Source: Solibacillus sp. FSL R7-0682
GTDB taxonomy: Bacteria > Bacillota > Bacilli > Bacillales_A > Planococcaceae
Direction of reading: 5' to 3'
Length of the DNA stretch: 64,000 bases
Assembly: GCF_038005985.1 (NCBI RefSeq)
Contig: NZ_JBBOUI010000001.1
Location: forward strand, 3,543,501 to 3,607,500
Positions 54,559 to 64,000 of this stretch are shown in pieces. The position numbers and the translations under genes are program-made. The notes beneath the pieces were generated by a model. That model was not told where the DNA came from. It did no database searches and was given only the letters and a program-made list of their open reading frames with translations. The first letter of the stretch is position 1. Each line of letters opens with the position of its first letter.

Positions 54559-55731
54559 CTACCACTTAACAATCATCGCTGAGCGGTGAGAGGTTTCCCT
54601 AATAACTACACCGCGTTTGGCCATCTCCTGGATAAACTCACGACCTGGCACAACAGATTCTGGTGGATGAACGCCACGCGCTGTAATCATTCCTGTACCA
54701 ATCATTTGAGCAACGACTGAAATTGTATTCGCTGTTGCTCGAGCCATTGCTGTTACATTTTTCTCGACATCTTTACGTACAACCATTTCATATTCATATG
54801 TTATTTGTTCTTCTGATTTTTCGCCCGAAATAATGGCACGTAATAAAACAGCATCGACCTTGTTCCCTAAATCTAGCTTTTTTTTCAGCACTTCACGTGT
54901 TACTTCTCGAACATTGACTTCGTGGCCACCTGCCTCAACCGTGTTTGCCTTATCTAAAAAGCCTAAGTCTGCTAATAGCTTGAACTTTTCTGCATGCCCT
55001 TTATAACGAATTGTTTTATATTCCAGCGTCTTTACATCTGGGAATGTTTTATGCAAAGTTGAAATTCCACCTGACGTATAAAACGCCTCTAATACACCAA
55101 ATTCATCAAAATAAATTGGTTCAATGCCCGTTAAAGATTCCACTTCGGTTAAAGTACCCTTTGTAATCATTTTTGATGGCTCTGTATAGTGATCAAACAT
55201 CCCATCTAATGAAAATACTTGTGTGTAATGTAGGGGTGGCTTCGGCTCTGTTGGAATTCCTCCAACAAATAATTTAACTGCTTCAACTGAATCAAGCTTG
55301 GATGCCCCATAGCCTGTTAAAATATTAATCATGCCAGGAGCTACGCCTAAATCTGGAACAACCGTTACCCCTTTTTTCTCTGCCTCTTCATTTAATTGAA
55401 AAACAGCTTCCGTAATGCCTCCAATATGTCCGCCTAAGTCAACAACATGTACGCCTACATCAATGGCAGCCTTTGCAACACGCTCATTAAATGTATAAAA
55501 TAGTGCATTGATTACAACGTCCCCTCGCACGATTGCTTCACGTAAATCCACATCACACTGGGCATCATGACGGACCGCTTCGATCTTATCTGAATTTAAC
55601 GTTGCTACAAACTCCTTCGCCTGCGCTTCTGCAACATCCACTAAAAACACCTTTTCGACTTGCTCACTTGCTACTAAATCGCGTGCAATTTCTTTCCCCA
55701 TTAACCCTGCACCTAACACTACTACTTTCAT
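54559..55731 (-). CDS. Saccharopine dehydrogenase-family protein, lysine 6-dehydrogenase-like
   Basis: The 390-residue NAD(P)-binding protein begins with KVVVLGAGLMGKEIARDL (Rossmann loop). VINALFYTFNERVAKAAIDVGVHVVDLGG and VVPDLGVAPGMINILTGYG are hallmarks of the saccharopine dehydrogenase/LysDH family. Overall length and the block YFDEFGVLEAFYTSGGISTLHKTF fit L-lysine 6-dehydrogenase from Geobacillus, which oxidises the epsilon-amino group to give 1-piperideine-6-carboxylate. AAAGGGGATG lies upstream of the start. It stands between an aldehyde dehydrogenase and an acyl-CoA dehydrogenase, which fits lysine degradation through 2-aminoadipate. Other amine dehydrogenases of this fold remain possible. 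Confidence 0.82.
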   Translation of the reverse strand: MKVVVLGAGLMGKEIARDLVASEQVEKVFLVDVAEAQAKEFVATLNSDKIEAVRHDAQCDVDLREAIVRGDVVINALFYTFNERVAKAAIDVGVHVVDLGGHIGGITEAVFQLNEEAEKKGVTVVPDLGVAPGMINILTGYGASKLDSVEAVKLFVGGIPTEPKPPLHYTQVFSLDGMFDHYTEPSKMITKGTLTEVESLTGIEPIYFDEFGVLEAFYTSGGISTLHKTFPDVKTLEYKTIRYKGHAEKFKLLADLGFLDKANTVEAGGHEVNVREVTREVLKKKLDLGNKVDAVLLRAIISGEKSEEQITYEYEMVVRKDVEKNVTAMARATANTISVVAQMIGTGMITARGVHPPESVVPGREFIQEMAKRGVVIRETSHRSAMIVKW

Positions 55732-55795
55732 GAAAACATCCCCTTTGTTTTATAGTGAAGTAAAGTAATTTATGATTCATCGTCTAAAGACGAAA

Positions 55796-57277
55796 TCATG
55801 CATTGTTATCGATTTGAGCTCGTTGCAACTTGCCGCTGTAATCTACATAAATACTTTTCCATTCTGTATACACATCAAGTGCTGCCTGCCCAGAATCTCG
55901 GTGTCCATTGCCCGTACCCTTCGTTCCACCAAATGGTAAGTGGATTTCAGCTCCTGTCGTCCCAGCGTTAATGTACACAATGCCTGTATCAAGCATCTGC
56001 TGTGCTTTGAAAATAGTATTTACATCTTGCGAGAAAATAGAGCTTGATAGACCAAACTTCACCCCATTGTTCACATCTATCGCCTCTTCTAAGCTCTCCA
56101 CTTCAATGATGCTAACGACAGGACCAAAAATTTCCTCCTGTGCTAAAATACTATCTGCCTTAACGTCCGTAAAAATAGTCGGTGCATAGTAAAAACCTTG
56201 TGCTAAGTCGCCCTCAACTAAAATTTCACCGCCAGTTAAAAGCTTCGCTCCTTCTTGCTTGCCAATTTGGACATAGTGATTAATCTTTTCTAATGCGGCT
56301 TTATTAATAACTGGTCCTACCTTCACTGTCGGATCAAGCCCATCACCAATCGTGAGCTGCTTTGTCCTTTCGACAAGGCTTTCTTCGAGTTGTTGTTTTA
56401 CATTTTTATGCACAATGACACGACTACATGCAGTACAACGCTGACCGGCAGTACCAAATGCACTCCACAAAATCGCATCAATGGCTAACTCTAAATTCGC
56501 ATCATCCATTACAATTACGGCATTTTTGCCACCCATTTCAAGGGACACCTTCTTTAAATGCTTCCCACCAAGCTCAGCAACTTTACTACCTGTCACAGTC
56601 GAGCCTGTAAATGAAATAACACGAATCGCAGGATGCTCAACCATTGCTGTTCCAACCGTTGGACCTGAACCAAATACGACGTTCACTACCCCATTAGGTA
56701 AGCCAACTTCTTCAAATATTTTTGCCAATTCATAGGCCATAAACGGTGTCTCGTTGGATGGCTTCCAAATCACTGTATTTCCCGCGACAAGGGCAGGGAA
56801 TGCCTTCCAAGTTGCAATCGCAATTGGAAAATTCCACGGTGTAATAAGTCCAACTACTCCAATTGGCGCTCGCACACTCATCGCAAATTTATTTGGTAGC
56901 TCAGATGGGACCGTTTCCCCAAACAGTCTTCTTCCTTCTGCAGCCATATATAGGGCCATATCGATACCCTCTTGTACTTCACCACGAGCCTCTTCAATAA
57001 CCTTGCCCATTTCACGAGTCAATGTTTGGGCTAAATGTTCCTTTTTTTCTTTTAATTTGAAAGCGATTTCATATAAATAATCTGCACGTTTTGGCGCAGG
57101 AACGAGCGCCCACGCTTTTTGTGCTGCTTTTGCCTTTTCTACCGCTAAATCGACTTGCTCCTTCTTCGATAGCGGAAGTGTTCCGATTTGCTCACCATTA
57201 GCAGGATTGATAACGGGCATTTCTTGCAGTGATGTATCCTTCGTCCATTCACCGCCGATAAAATTCAACAGTTCCAT
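55796..57277 (-). CDS. Aldehyde dehydrogenase, probably 2-aminoadipate 6-semialdehyde type
   Basis: The 493-residue NAD(P)-dependent ALDH has all family residues: N149 in TPWNFPIAIATWK, E247 in VSLEMGGKNAVIV, and the nucleophile C281 in GTAGQRCTACSR. NPANGEQIGTLPLS, GSTVTGSKVAELGGK, and the C-terminal LPFGGTKGTGNGHRDSGQAALDVYTEWKSIYVDYSGKLQR are typical of enzymes acting on semialdehydes (AmaB, KGSADH). As first gene of an operon with a lysine 6-dehydrogenase-like protein, its expected substrate is allysine (aminoadipate semialdehyde), giving 2-aminoadipate. This is drawn from context. GAGGTG precedes the ATG. Confidence 0.88.
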   Translation of the reverse strand: MELLNFIGGEWTKDTSLQEMPVINPANGEQIGTLPLSKKEQVDLAVEKAKAAQKAWALVPAPKRADYLYEIAFKLKEKKEHLAQTLTREMGKVIEEARGEVQEGIDMALYMAAEGRRLFGETVPSELPNKFAMSVRAPIGVVGLITPWNFPIAIATWKAFPALVAGNTVIWKPSNETPFMAYELAKIFEEVGLPNGVVNVVFGSGPTVGTAMVEHPAIRVISFTGSTVTGSKVAELGGKHLKKVSLEMGGKNAVIVMDDANLELAIDAILWSAFGTAGQRCTACSRVIVHKNVKQQLEESLVERTKQLTIGDGLDPTVKVGPVINKAALEKINHYVQIGKQEGAKLLTGGEILVEGDLAQGFYYAPTIFTDVKADSILAQEEIFGPVVSIIEVESLEEAIDVNNGVKFGLSSSIFSQDVNTIFKAQQMLDTGIVYINAGTTGAEIHLPFGGTKGTGNGHRDSGQAALDVYTEWKSIYVDYSGKLQRAQIDNNA

Positions 57278-57494
57278 CCTAACACCTCACTAATGCTCAA
57301 TTTATCTTTTAATATTCGACATTTTCTGTTTTATCCCCTTTTTTCCTTAAAATAAATATTATTATTTTTATAATAAATTCATTCTTTCGTAATAAATCAA
57401 CTCAATCAATGATGTTCTCCCCTTCCCAAATTGTTAGACTTCACAAATCGAGCAATAACGTGAAGTTTTATAACTGTCCGTTACTATAGGATAA
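57278..57494. other. AT-rich upstream region of the aldehyde dehydrogenase operon
   Basis: About 220 bases without a gene; a promoter for the minus-strand operon must lie here. I found no sigma-54 type -24/-12 element, which such catabolic operons sometimes have. Confidence 0.4.
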
Positions 57495-57545
57495 AAAAAC
57501 TCCTAACTTCATATGCTAAATTCATATGAAATTAGGAGTTCCTTT
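57492..57545 (-). terminator. Strong terminator of the sigma/anti-sigma operon
   Basis: 18-bp arms (57498-57515 with 57523-57540; one wobble pair) and a 7-base loop. On the minus strand it is followed by seven Ts. Confidence 0.92.
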
Positions 57546-57631
57546 TATGAATATTTAATTTTGCAATCAAAGTATAAATAATTTACATAAGTATGTTACC
57601 TTCAAAATGATTACGGTAACTGCATTAATCT

Positions 57632-58642
57632 TTATTTTCGATTAGAGATTACCCCAAACGTAGATGCCATAATGTATGGTTGTCCTTGTAATGACTTCAA
57701 TTGATCCGGTGTGCCAGTTACTACGACCCCAATAATTTTCACATCACTTTGATCTAAGACTCCATCTTTCCCTACTAAAGCTTTATACACTTCGTCTGTT
57801 TCCCACTTAAAGTTCTTACTTTCTCTGAGACTTTCAATGTTATTAATAAAGGATGTAATCTCGTTGTGTTCGAGAAGTTCGGATTGTTGTGCTTTTGGTT
57901 TTGACTGCTCGGACTGAAATCCAAAAATTAACGGATAATTCGCTGGAATCGTATTCTGTCCTTGCTTTAGAAAATCCATTCGTTCTTCTGTATAGGCATC
58001 TACCCACCACCAGTCTACTTGTACATCCGAAGGTAGCTTACTTTTGATTTCTTCAAAATGATAGGCTTTGTCAAAAGATAGCCCTAATTCCACTAAAGTA
58101 TTTTTTTCAAATTGATTGAGTTCATTCATATTATCTTTATAAACATCGTATGATATTTCTGGATGATAAAAAAACATTTCTCGATCACCAGTTTGTAAAT
58201 TAAAGCGTTCGATTTGATTGTGCTTTGCTAATGAGTCTGAACCTTCTATTTGGATGGATCCTGAGCTATAATTAAAAAGCGTTCCAAATAAATTGTAATC
58301 ATTCTCAACAGGTTCCCAAATATACGGTCTATGATTTTCTCCAAGTACTTTGTATGTTGTTGTATTTATTTTTCCACCGAACAAATTATAATCATACGTT
58401 TGATTGCTAATTTGAACATTTGGGGAGCTAATTTCTTTATATACTCGAATATCATCCATTACTTCCTGGGCACTGTTTAATGATAAAGTTCTAAGGCCGT
58501 ACCAAAATCCTATTAGAACAATAGGCGTAACAATGATTGTAATCCCAATAATTTTTATCGTAGATCTTAATCTTGCCTTTCTCATCAATTTTTTCGTTTT
58601 TGTTTCATCAAACAAAAAATCATCTTGTTTTTCATTCATCAT
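57632..58642 (-). CDS. Anti-sigma factor, Sigma_reg_N/Sigma_reg_C type
   Basis: The 336-residue membrane protein has an N-terminal cytoplasmic part of about 30 residues (DDFLFDETKTKKLMRKARLRS, the sigma factor regulator N-terminal motif), one transmembrane helix (IIGITIIVTPIVLIGFWYGL) and an extracytoplasmic domain. The C-terminal portion (DVQVDWWWVDAYTEERMDFLKQG, VVTGTPDQLKSLQGQPYIMASTFGVIS) fits the sigma factor regulator C-terminal domain. Its start overlaps the end of the ECF sigma gene by 11 bases, the standard layout for a sigma factor and its membrane anti-sigma. The signal sensed outside the membrane is unknown. AAGGAGGAC precedes the ATG. Confidence 0.88.
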   Translation of the reverse strand: MMNEKQDDFLFDETKTKKLMRKARLRSTIKIIGITIIVTPIVLIGFWYGLRTLSLNSAQEVMDDIRVYKEISSPNVQISNQTYDYNLFGGKINTTTYKVLGENHRPYIWEPVENDYNLFGTLFNYSSGSIQIEGSDSLAKHNQIERFNLQTGDREMFFYHPEISYDVYKDNMNELNQFEKNTLVELGLSFDKAYHFEEIKSKLPSDVQVDWWWVDAYTEERMDFLKQGQNTIPANYPLIFGFQSEQSKPKAQQSELLEHNEITSFINNIESLRESKNFKWETDEVYKALVGKDGVLDQSDVKIIGVVVTGTPDQLKSLQGQPYIMASTFGVISNRK

Positions 58643-59135
58643 AAATGTCCTCCTTATAGCGTTTTATAAATTCTTCCTTTGCTCGTCGAACATGCGTTTT
58701 TAACGTATTTTCATTCATATTCATAAAAGCTGAAATTTCCTTGTACGACAATCCCAACTCATATTTCAGCACTAATAATTCCTCATGCAAATTGGATAAC
58801 ATGTTAAGTGTGTCTCGAATATCTTTAGATTTTTCCCTTTTTAAAACGAGAATTTCTGGAATATTAGCTAACGATACTAATTGAACTTCATCTGTATTGG
58901 ATGTAGGATGGCGCTTTTCTTTTCTCTTAAGATCGTAAAATTGATTGGTGGCTACACGGTATAGCCAGCTCATGACTTTATCTGATTGAATTCCGTTTTT
59001 ATGCAATAAAAATTTATAACATGTATCTTGCACAATATCTTCTGCATCTTCATGGGCTAGTCCACGTCTTCTCAAATAACGATATAATACGGTTCCCACT
59101 TGTTGAATAAATTCATTCATTGATTCCTTTGCCAT
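58632..59135 (-). CDS. ECF (group 4) RNA polymerase sigma factor
   Basis: The 167-residue protein has sigma region 2 (HEDAEDIVQDTCYKFLLHKNG, then SWLYRVATNQFYDLKRKEKR) and region 4 (LHEELLVLKYELGLSYKEISAFMNMNENTLKTHVRRAKEEF) joined by a linker, with no region 3, as in all ECF factors. It resembles SigM/SigY/YlaC-type factors but I cannot name the exact group. GGGAGG precedes the ATG. Its upstream sequence contains an AAAC-N16-CGTT promoter, a good ECF-type element, so it probably activates its own gene. It is held inactive by the anti-sigma encoded next. Confidence 0.92.
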   Translation of the reverse strand: MAKESMNEFIQQVGTVLYRYLRRRGLAHEDAEDIVQDTCYKFLLHKNGIQSDKVMSWLYRVATNQFYDLKRKEKRHPTSNTDEVQLVSLANIPEILVLKREKSKDIRDTLNMLSNLHEELLVLKYELGLSYKEISAFMNMNENTLKTHVRRAKEEFIKRYKEDIYDE

Positions 59136-59436
59136 GTCTACCTCCCTTCTGCCTATACAACGCAGAGCTCAACAAAAAGTTTACATATTATAAAATATTT
59201 TATAAATAACTTTATTTGTTTATCCATAGTTGCAAGGGGGAGCTCGAGGATAATAATGAACTTCCGAATTGCATATAATATTTCGTCAATCTTGCTTAAT
59301 ATTGCACTACATATATTTTCTTAACTTCCTATTAAACAGATATAAAATGGCGTAAATAAAATTAACTAAATGAAACTTCTTCGATTACGAATACGTAGAT
59401 AGTACAAGACTAAATGGATTAAAGGAGAATAGAGTA
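59136..59436. other. Divergent intergenic region between the sigma operon and the AIM24 gene
   Basis: Holds the ECF promoter on the minus strand. On the plus side a ribosome binding site AAAGGAG precedes the next gene. No further gene is seen. Confidence 0.5.
59159..59182 (-). promoter_or_regulatory. ECF-type autoregulatory promoter
   Basis: On the minus strand TGTAAAC carries the -35 core AAAC (59182-59179), followed after exactly 16 bases by CGTT (59162-59159). This fits the AAC / CGT pattern of Bacillus ECF promoters. It lies about 25 bases upstream of the sigma gene start. Confidence 0.65.
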
Positions 59437-60231
59437 ATGAAAAACCACGAAATCGATTACGTGCTTCACGGTGACGATATGCAATTTGTAGAGGTGGAAT
59501 TAGATCCACAAGAAACAGTTGTTGCGGAAGCTGGCAGCTTAATGATGATGGATGACCAAATTCGGATGGAAACAATTTTTGGTGATGGTGCAGCAGGTTC
59601 AGGCGGCTTGATGAGCAAATTAATGGGAGCTGGCAAACGTTTAATAACAGGCGAAAGCTTATTCATGACAACGTTTACAAACACTGGTGGAGGCAAGCGT
59701 AAAGTATATTTTGCAGCACCTTATCCTGGAAAGATTATCCCAATGGATTTAAGTCAATTAAACGGTAAAATTATCTGTCAGAAAGATGCCTTTTTAGCTG
59801 CTGCAAAAGGTGTATCGGTTGGGGTTGAATTCCAGCGTAAATTATCCGCGGGTTTCTTTGGTGGTGAAGGTTTCATCATGCAAAAATTAGAAGGCGATGG
59901 TATGGCTTTCGTGCACGCGGGCGGGACAATTTATGAGCGTAAATTACTGCCAGGTGAAACATTACGCATTGATACAGGTTGCTTAGTAGCGATGACACAA
60001 GACATACGCTACGATATTGAAATGGTAAAAGGTGTTAAAACTGCGTTATTCGGTGGAGAAGGTTTATTCTTTGCAACCCTTTCTGGGCCAGGTACAGTAT
60101 GGGTACAATCCTTACCGTTCAGCCGTTTGGCAAGCCGTGTATTCGCAGCTGCACCAGTCTCTCAAGGTGGGGGCGGTAAAAGCTCCGATGAAGGCGGAAT
60201 AGGCGGCTTATTTGACTTATTCAATAAATAA
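59437..60231 (+). CDS. TIGR00266/AIM24 family protein
   Basis: The 264-residue protein fits the AIM24 family of bacteria (TIGR00266). Diagnostic stretches are [62 protein letters not shown] and [25 protein letters not shown]. Such proteins form a beta-rich trimer; in mitochondria a relative affects inner-membrane organisation, and in bacteria the role is unknown. The tail is glycine and serine rich. AAAGGAG supports the start. It stands alone between a sigma factor operon and the tRNA cluster and ends in a hairpin. Confidence 0.9.
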   Translation: MKNHEIDYVLHGDDMQFVEVELDPQETVVAEAGSLMMMDDQIRMETIFGDGAAGSGGLMSKLMGAGKRLITGESLFMTTFTNTGGGKRKVYFAAPYPGKIIPMDLSQLNGKIICQKDAFLAAAKGVSVGVEFQRKLSAGFFGGEGFIMQKLEGDGMAFVHAGGTIYERKLLPGETLRIDTGCLVAMTQDIRYDIEMVKGVKTALFGGEGLFFATLSGPGTVWVQSLPFSRLASRVFAAAPVSQGGGGKSSDEGGIGGLFDLFNK

Positions 60232-60263
60232 TCTTTTCTATTGTTAAATTCTGCAGGTTCCTT

Positions 60264-60320
60264 TCACACAATGAAGTCAGCTAACAGGCCTGACTTTATT
60301 GTGTAAAAGGATTTTTTTAT
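60264..60320 (+). terminator. Terminator of the AIM24 gene
   Basis: 15-bp arms (60266-60280 with 60290-60304, one mismatch) enclose a 9-base loop. A T7 tract starts a few bases later. Confidence 0.75.
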
Positions 60321-60372
60321 ACATAGCTAAAATCTCCGAGGTTATCGGCTAAAGCAAGCTCTATTTCAAAAC

Positions 60373-60402
60373 AAAAAAGTATGCAGCATATGCTGCATAC
60401 TT
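60373..60402 (-). terminator. Terminator of the rRNA-tRNA operon
   Basis: A perfect 26-bp palindrome (60377-60402, halves 13 bp, core ATGCAGCATATGCTGCAT) followed on the minus strand by a T run. It lies 5 bases beyond the last tRNA. Confidence 0.9.
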
Positions 60403-60407
60403 ATAAA

Positions 60408-60479
60408 TGACCCGTACGGGATTCGAACCCGTGTTACCGCCGTGAAAGGGCGGTGTCTTAACCACTTGACCAACGGGCC
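60408..60479 (-). tRNA. tRNA-Glu (anticodon TTC)
   Basis: Cloverleaf read on the minus strand with acceptor GGCCCGT / ACGGGTC, anticodon loop CTTTCAC and T-loop GGTTCGAATCC. The CCA end is not encoded, unlike in the other tRNAs of the cluster. Confidence 0.95.
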
Positions 60480-60480
60480 A

Positions 60481-60556
60481 TGGCTCCGAAGGCAGGACTC
60501 GAACCTGCGACCTGCCGGTTAACAGCCGGATGCTCTACCAACTGAGCTACTTCGGA
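60481..60556 (-). tRNA. tRNA-Asn (anticodon GTT)
   Basis: Minus-strand cloverleaf with TCCGAAG acceptor, D-arm TAGCTCAGTTGGTAGAGCA, anticodon GTT in CTGTTAAC and an encoded CCA. Confidence 0.95.
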
Positions 60557-60565
60557 ATAATTGTA

Positions 60566-60642
<77 letters not shown>

Positions 60643-60647
60643 TATAA

Positions 60648-60721
60648 TGGAGCGGGTGATGAGAATCGAACTCACGACATCAGCTTGGAAGGCTGAGGTT
60701 TTACCATTAAACTACACCCGC
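60648..60721 (-). tRNA. tRNA-Gly (anticodon TCC)
   Basis: 74 bases with GCGGGTG acceptor, anticodon TCC in CTTCCAAG, discriminator T and encoded CCA. Confidence 0.95.
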
Positions 60722-60726
60722 ATTTA

Positions 60727-60802
60727 TGGTGGGTTTGGACGGAATCGAACCGCCGACACTTAGAGCTTCAATCTAATGCTCTACCAACTGAGCTACAAAC
60801 CC
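60727..60802 (-). tRNA. tRNA-Phe (anticodon GAA)
   Basis: 76 bases with GGGTTTG acceptor, anticodon loop TTGAAGC between a TTAGA/TCTAA stem, and encoded CCA. Confidence 0.94.
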
Positions 60803-60807
60803 ACAAA

Positions 60808-60883
60808 TGGCGGTCCCGACCGGGATCGAACCGGCGATCTCCTGCGTGACAGGCAGGCATGTTAACCGCTACACCACGGGACC
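60808..60883 (-). tRNA. tRNA-Asp (anticodon GTC)
   Basis: 76 bases with GGTCCCG acceptor, anticodon GTC in CTGTCACG and encoded CCA. Confidence 0.95.
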
Positions 60884-60886
60884 ATT

Positions 60887-60961
<75 letters not shown>

Positions 60962-60984
60962 ATAATACTATAGTTTTATTAAAT

Positions 60985-61059
<75 letters not shown>

Positions 61060-61080
61060 ACAATACTATAAATTTTTAAA

Positions 61081-61157
61081 TGGTGGCGGCAGAGGGAGTC
61101 GAACCCACGACCTTTCGGGTATGAACCGAGTGCTCTAGCCAACTGAGCTACACCGCC
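61081..61157 (-). tRNA. tRNA-Met, elongator (anticodon CAT)
   Basis: 77 bases with a fully paired GGCGGTG acceptor, anticodon loop TTCATAC and encoded CCA. Acceptor and anticodon stem fit elongator Met rather than the lysidine-type tRNA-Ile. Confidence 0.88.
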
Positions 61158-61181
61158 GTAATTTAGATTTCAATAATTTTA

Positions 61182-61224
61182 TGATGGAATCTAACAGAAT
61201 TAAACTGCTTTTCCATCTGTGCTA
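61182..61224 (-). pseudogene. Decayed tRNA remnant between the Arg and Met genes
   Basis: On the minus strand 61224-61206 reads TAGCACAGATGGAAAAGCA, matching 15 of 19 positions of the D-arm TAGCTCAGTTGGTAGAGCA found in this cluster. Directly after it (61205-61195) GTTTAATTCTG resembles a T-loop. The anticodon arm and acceptor pairing are missing. Confidence 0.5.
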
Positions 61225-61239
61225 CATACTAAAATGATA

Positions 61240-61316
<77 letters not shown>

Positions 61317-61334
61317 AAATATGTTTTAAAAAAA

Positions 61335-61423
61335 TGGTGCCGAGGGCCGGAATCGAACCGGCACGGTGATCACTCACCGCAGGATTTTAAGTCCTGTGCG
61401 TCTGCCAGTTCCGCCACCCCGGC
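61335..61423 (-). tRNA. tRNA-Leu (anticodon TAA)
   Basis: 89 bases with the long variable arm of leucine tRNAs, GCCGGGG acceptor, anticodon TAA in CTTAAAA and encoded CCA. Confidence 0.95.
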
Positions 61424-61521
61424 ATTTTAGAATAGAAGACAAGGTGCTGTTCTTCACTAACCTACTTCTTCAAAATGCTTAAGATATTTTTATTCTGACA
61501 GTTTATACAATTTTATAAAAC

Positions 61522-61597
61522 TGGTGAGCCATGAAGGACTCGAACCTTCGACCCTCTGATTAAAAGTCAGATGCTCTACCAACTGAGCTAATGGCTC
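61522..61597 (-). tRNA. tRNA-Lys (anticodon TTT)
   Basis: 76 bases with GAGCCAT acceptor, anticodon loop CTTTTAA and encoded CCA. About 98 bases without a tRNA separate it from tRNA-Leu. Confidence 0.95.
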
Positions 61598-61607
61598 TCT
61601 TTAAAGA

Positions 61608-61691
61608 TGGTGGAGGGGGACGGATTCGAACCGCCGAACCCTAAGGAGCGGATTTACAGTCCGCCGCGTTTAGCCACTTCGCTACCCCTCC
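61608..61691 (-). tRNA. tRNA-Tyr (anticodon GTA)
   Basis: 84 bases with a long variable arm, GGAGGGG acceptor, anticodon GTA in CTGTAAA and encoded CCA. First tRNA after the 5S gene. Confidence 0.95.
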
Positions 61692-61731
61692 AACAAATAA
61701 CTTATTGAAGTATAAAATTCCAATAAAAAAA

Positions 61732-61847
61732 GCGAAGCGACGTCCTACTCTCGCAGGGGGAAGCCCCCAACTACCATCGGCGCTAAAGAGCTTAACTTCC
61801 GTGTTCGGTATGGGAACGGGTGTGACCTCTTTGCCATTATCACTTCA
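61732..61847 (-). rRNA. rrf: 5S ribosomal RNA
   Basis: Minus-strand 116-base 5S gene. The conserved core AGAGGTCACACCCGTTCCC, then ATACCGAACACGGAAGTTAA, is present, and the ends GAAGTGAT and GTCGCTTC pair to form helix I. Ends are placed by that pairing and may be off by one or two bases. It is the large-subunit 5S rRNA, transcribed after 23S and before the tRNAs. Confidence 0.93.
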
Positions 61848-62094
61848 CTTGCACATGGATGTGCTGGCGTCTACGTTGTCACATGGATGTGACGTTCTTA
61901 GTAGACGTACCTTTAAGGTCTTCATACACTACACTATCCTTCGTCAACTTCCTGCGTTCATTCAGTTACGTACCTGAGTACGCGCCTTCATTCACTTAGT
62001 CGTTTCCTTGACTAGCTTGTGTCTTGAAACCCTTCTATTGAAAATTTGTTCTTTCAAAACTGGATAAACGTTTCATTGAATTTGCAATAAAATG
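61848..62094 (-). other. 23S-5S internal transcribed spacer
   Basis: About 247 bases holding no tRNA. It includes CAGTTTTGAAAGAACAA (minus strand), a phrase common in Bacillus rRNA spacers, and several short stems likely used in rRNA processing. Confidence 0.7.

Positions 62095-64000
<1,906 letters not shown>

Noticed and set aside
61424..61521. Possible second decayed tRNA between Lys and Leu
   Set aside because: No D-arm or T-loop pattern comparable to the one between Arg and Met could be recognised.

Overview
The window looks like chromosomal DNA of a low-GC Gram-positive bacterium of the Bacillales, most like the Lysinibacillus/Solibacillus group (Planococcaceae). The basis is AT-rich sequence with strong GGAGG-type ribosome binding sites, Bacillus-type proteins (YwbE, HelD, PdaC-like deacetylase, YflT-domain stress protein), a Bacillus-type rRNA-tRNA operon, and much peptide, amino-acid and fatty-acid metabolism with no sugar operon. 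This assignment is by recognition; no search was run. I saw no integrase, transposase, phage genes or CRISPR array.

Layout. 1-5.0 kb: end of an M20 peptidase, heme O synthase (ctaB), an AbrB-type membrane protein, a cyclase/AhpD-like pair behind a perfect palindrome, and a small membrane protein. 5.2-9.6 kb: a defence-like block with a NUDIX hydrolase in operon with an HKD nuclease-SF2 helicase-DUF3427 protein, convergent with a PUA/EVE-like HNH endonuclease. 9.8-12.8 kb: an ABC exporter, an M19 dipeptidase and YwbE. 13.2-23.5 kb: one long operon with a five-gene oligopeptide ABC transporter, an MFS transporter, a D-amino acid aminotransferase, a second aminotransferase and a D-2-hydroxyacid dehydrogenase, behind a promoter with a good CodY box. 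23.7-25.5 kb: a carotenoid-type desaturase with TTGTACAA repeats inside its promoter. 25.5-29.2 kb: an amino-acid ABC transporter with a class III aminotransferase. 29.8-31.2 kb: 3-oxoacid CoA-transferase (scoAB).

31.3-31.5 kb holds a 216-bp element with inverted-repeat ends. 31.5-48.5 kb is mixed housekeeping: stress protein, TetR with a divergent membrane protein, chemoreceptor, nitroreductase, amidase-fold protein, DUF2804 protein, acyltransferase, HelD, a tiny basic protein, GNAT, a PAS-GGDEF-EAL protein, a YjjP/YjjB-type exporter and a PdaC-like deacetylase. 48.5-51 kb encodes 5-oxoprolinase PxpA/PxpBC. 51-53.2 kb encodes a large secreted beta-propeller protein. 53.3-57.3 kb is an operon best read as lysine catabolism (aldehyde dehydrogenase, lysine 6-dehydrogenase-like protein, acyl-CoA dehydrogenase with a glutaryl-type arginine). 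57.6-59.2 kb is an ECF sigma/anti-sigma pair with its own ECF promoter, followed by an AIM24-family protein.

60.4-64 kb is the downstream part of an rRNA operon on the minus strand: partial 23S, 5S, then 13 tRNAs (Tyr, Lys, Leu, Arg, Met, fMet, fMet, Asp, Phe, Gly, Ile, Asn, Glu) ending in a 26-bp palindromic terminator. Many genes read as a coherent peptide and amino-acid eating lifestyle: peptide uptake, dipeptidases, 5-oxoproline and lysine breakdown, CoA transfer, and likely CodY control.
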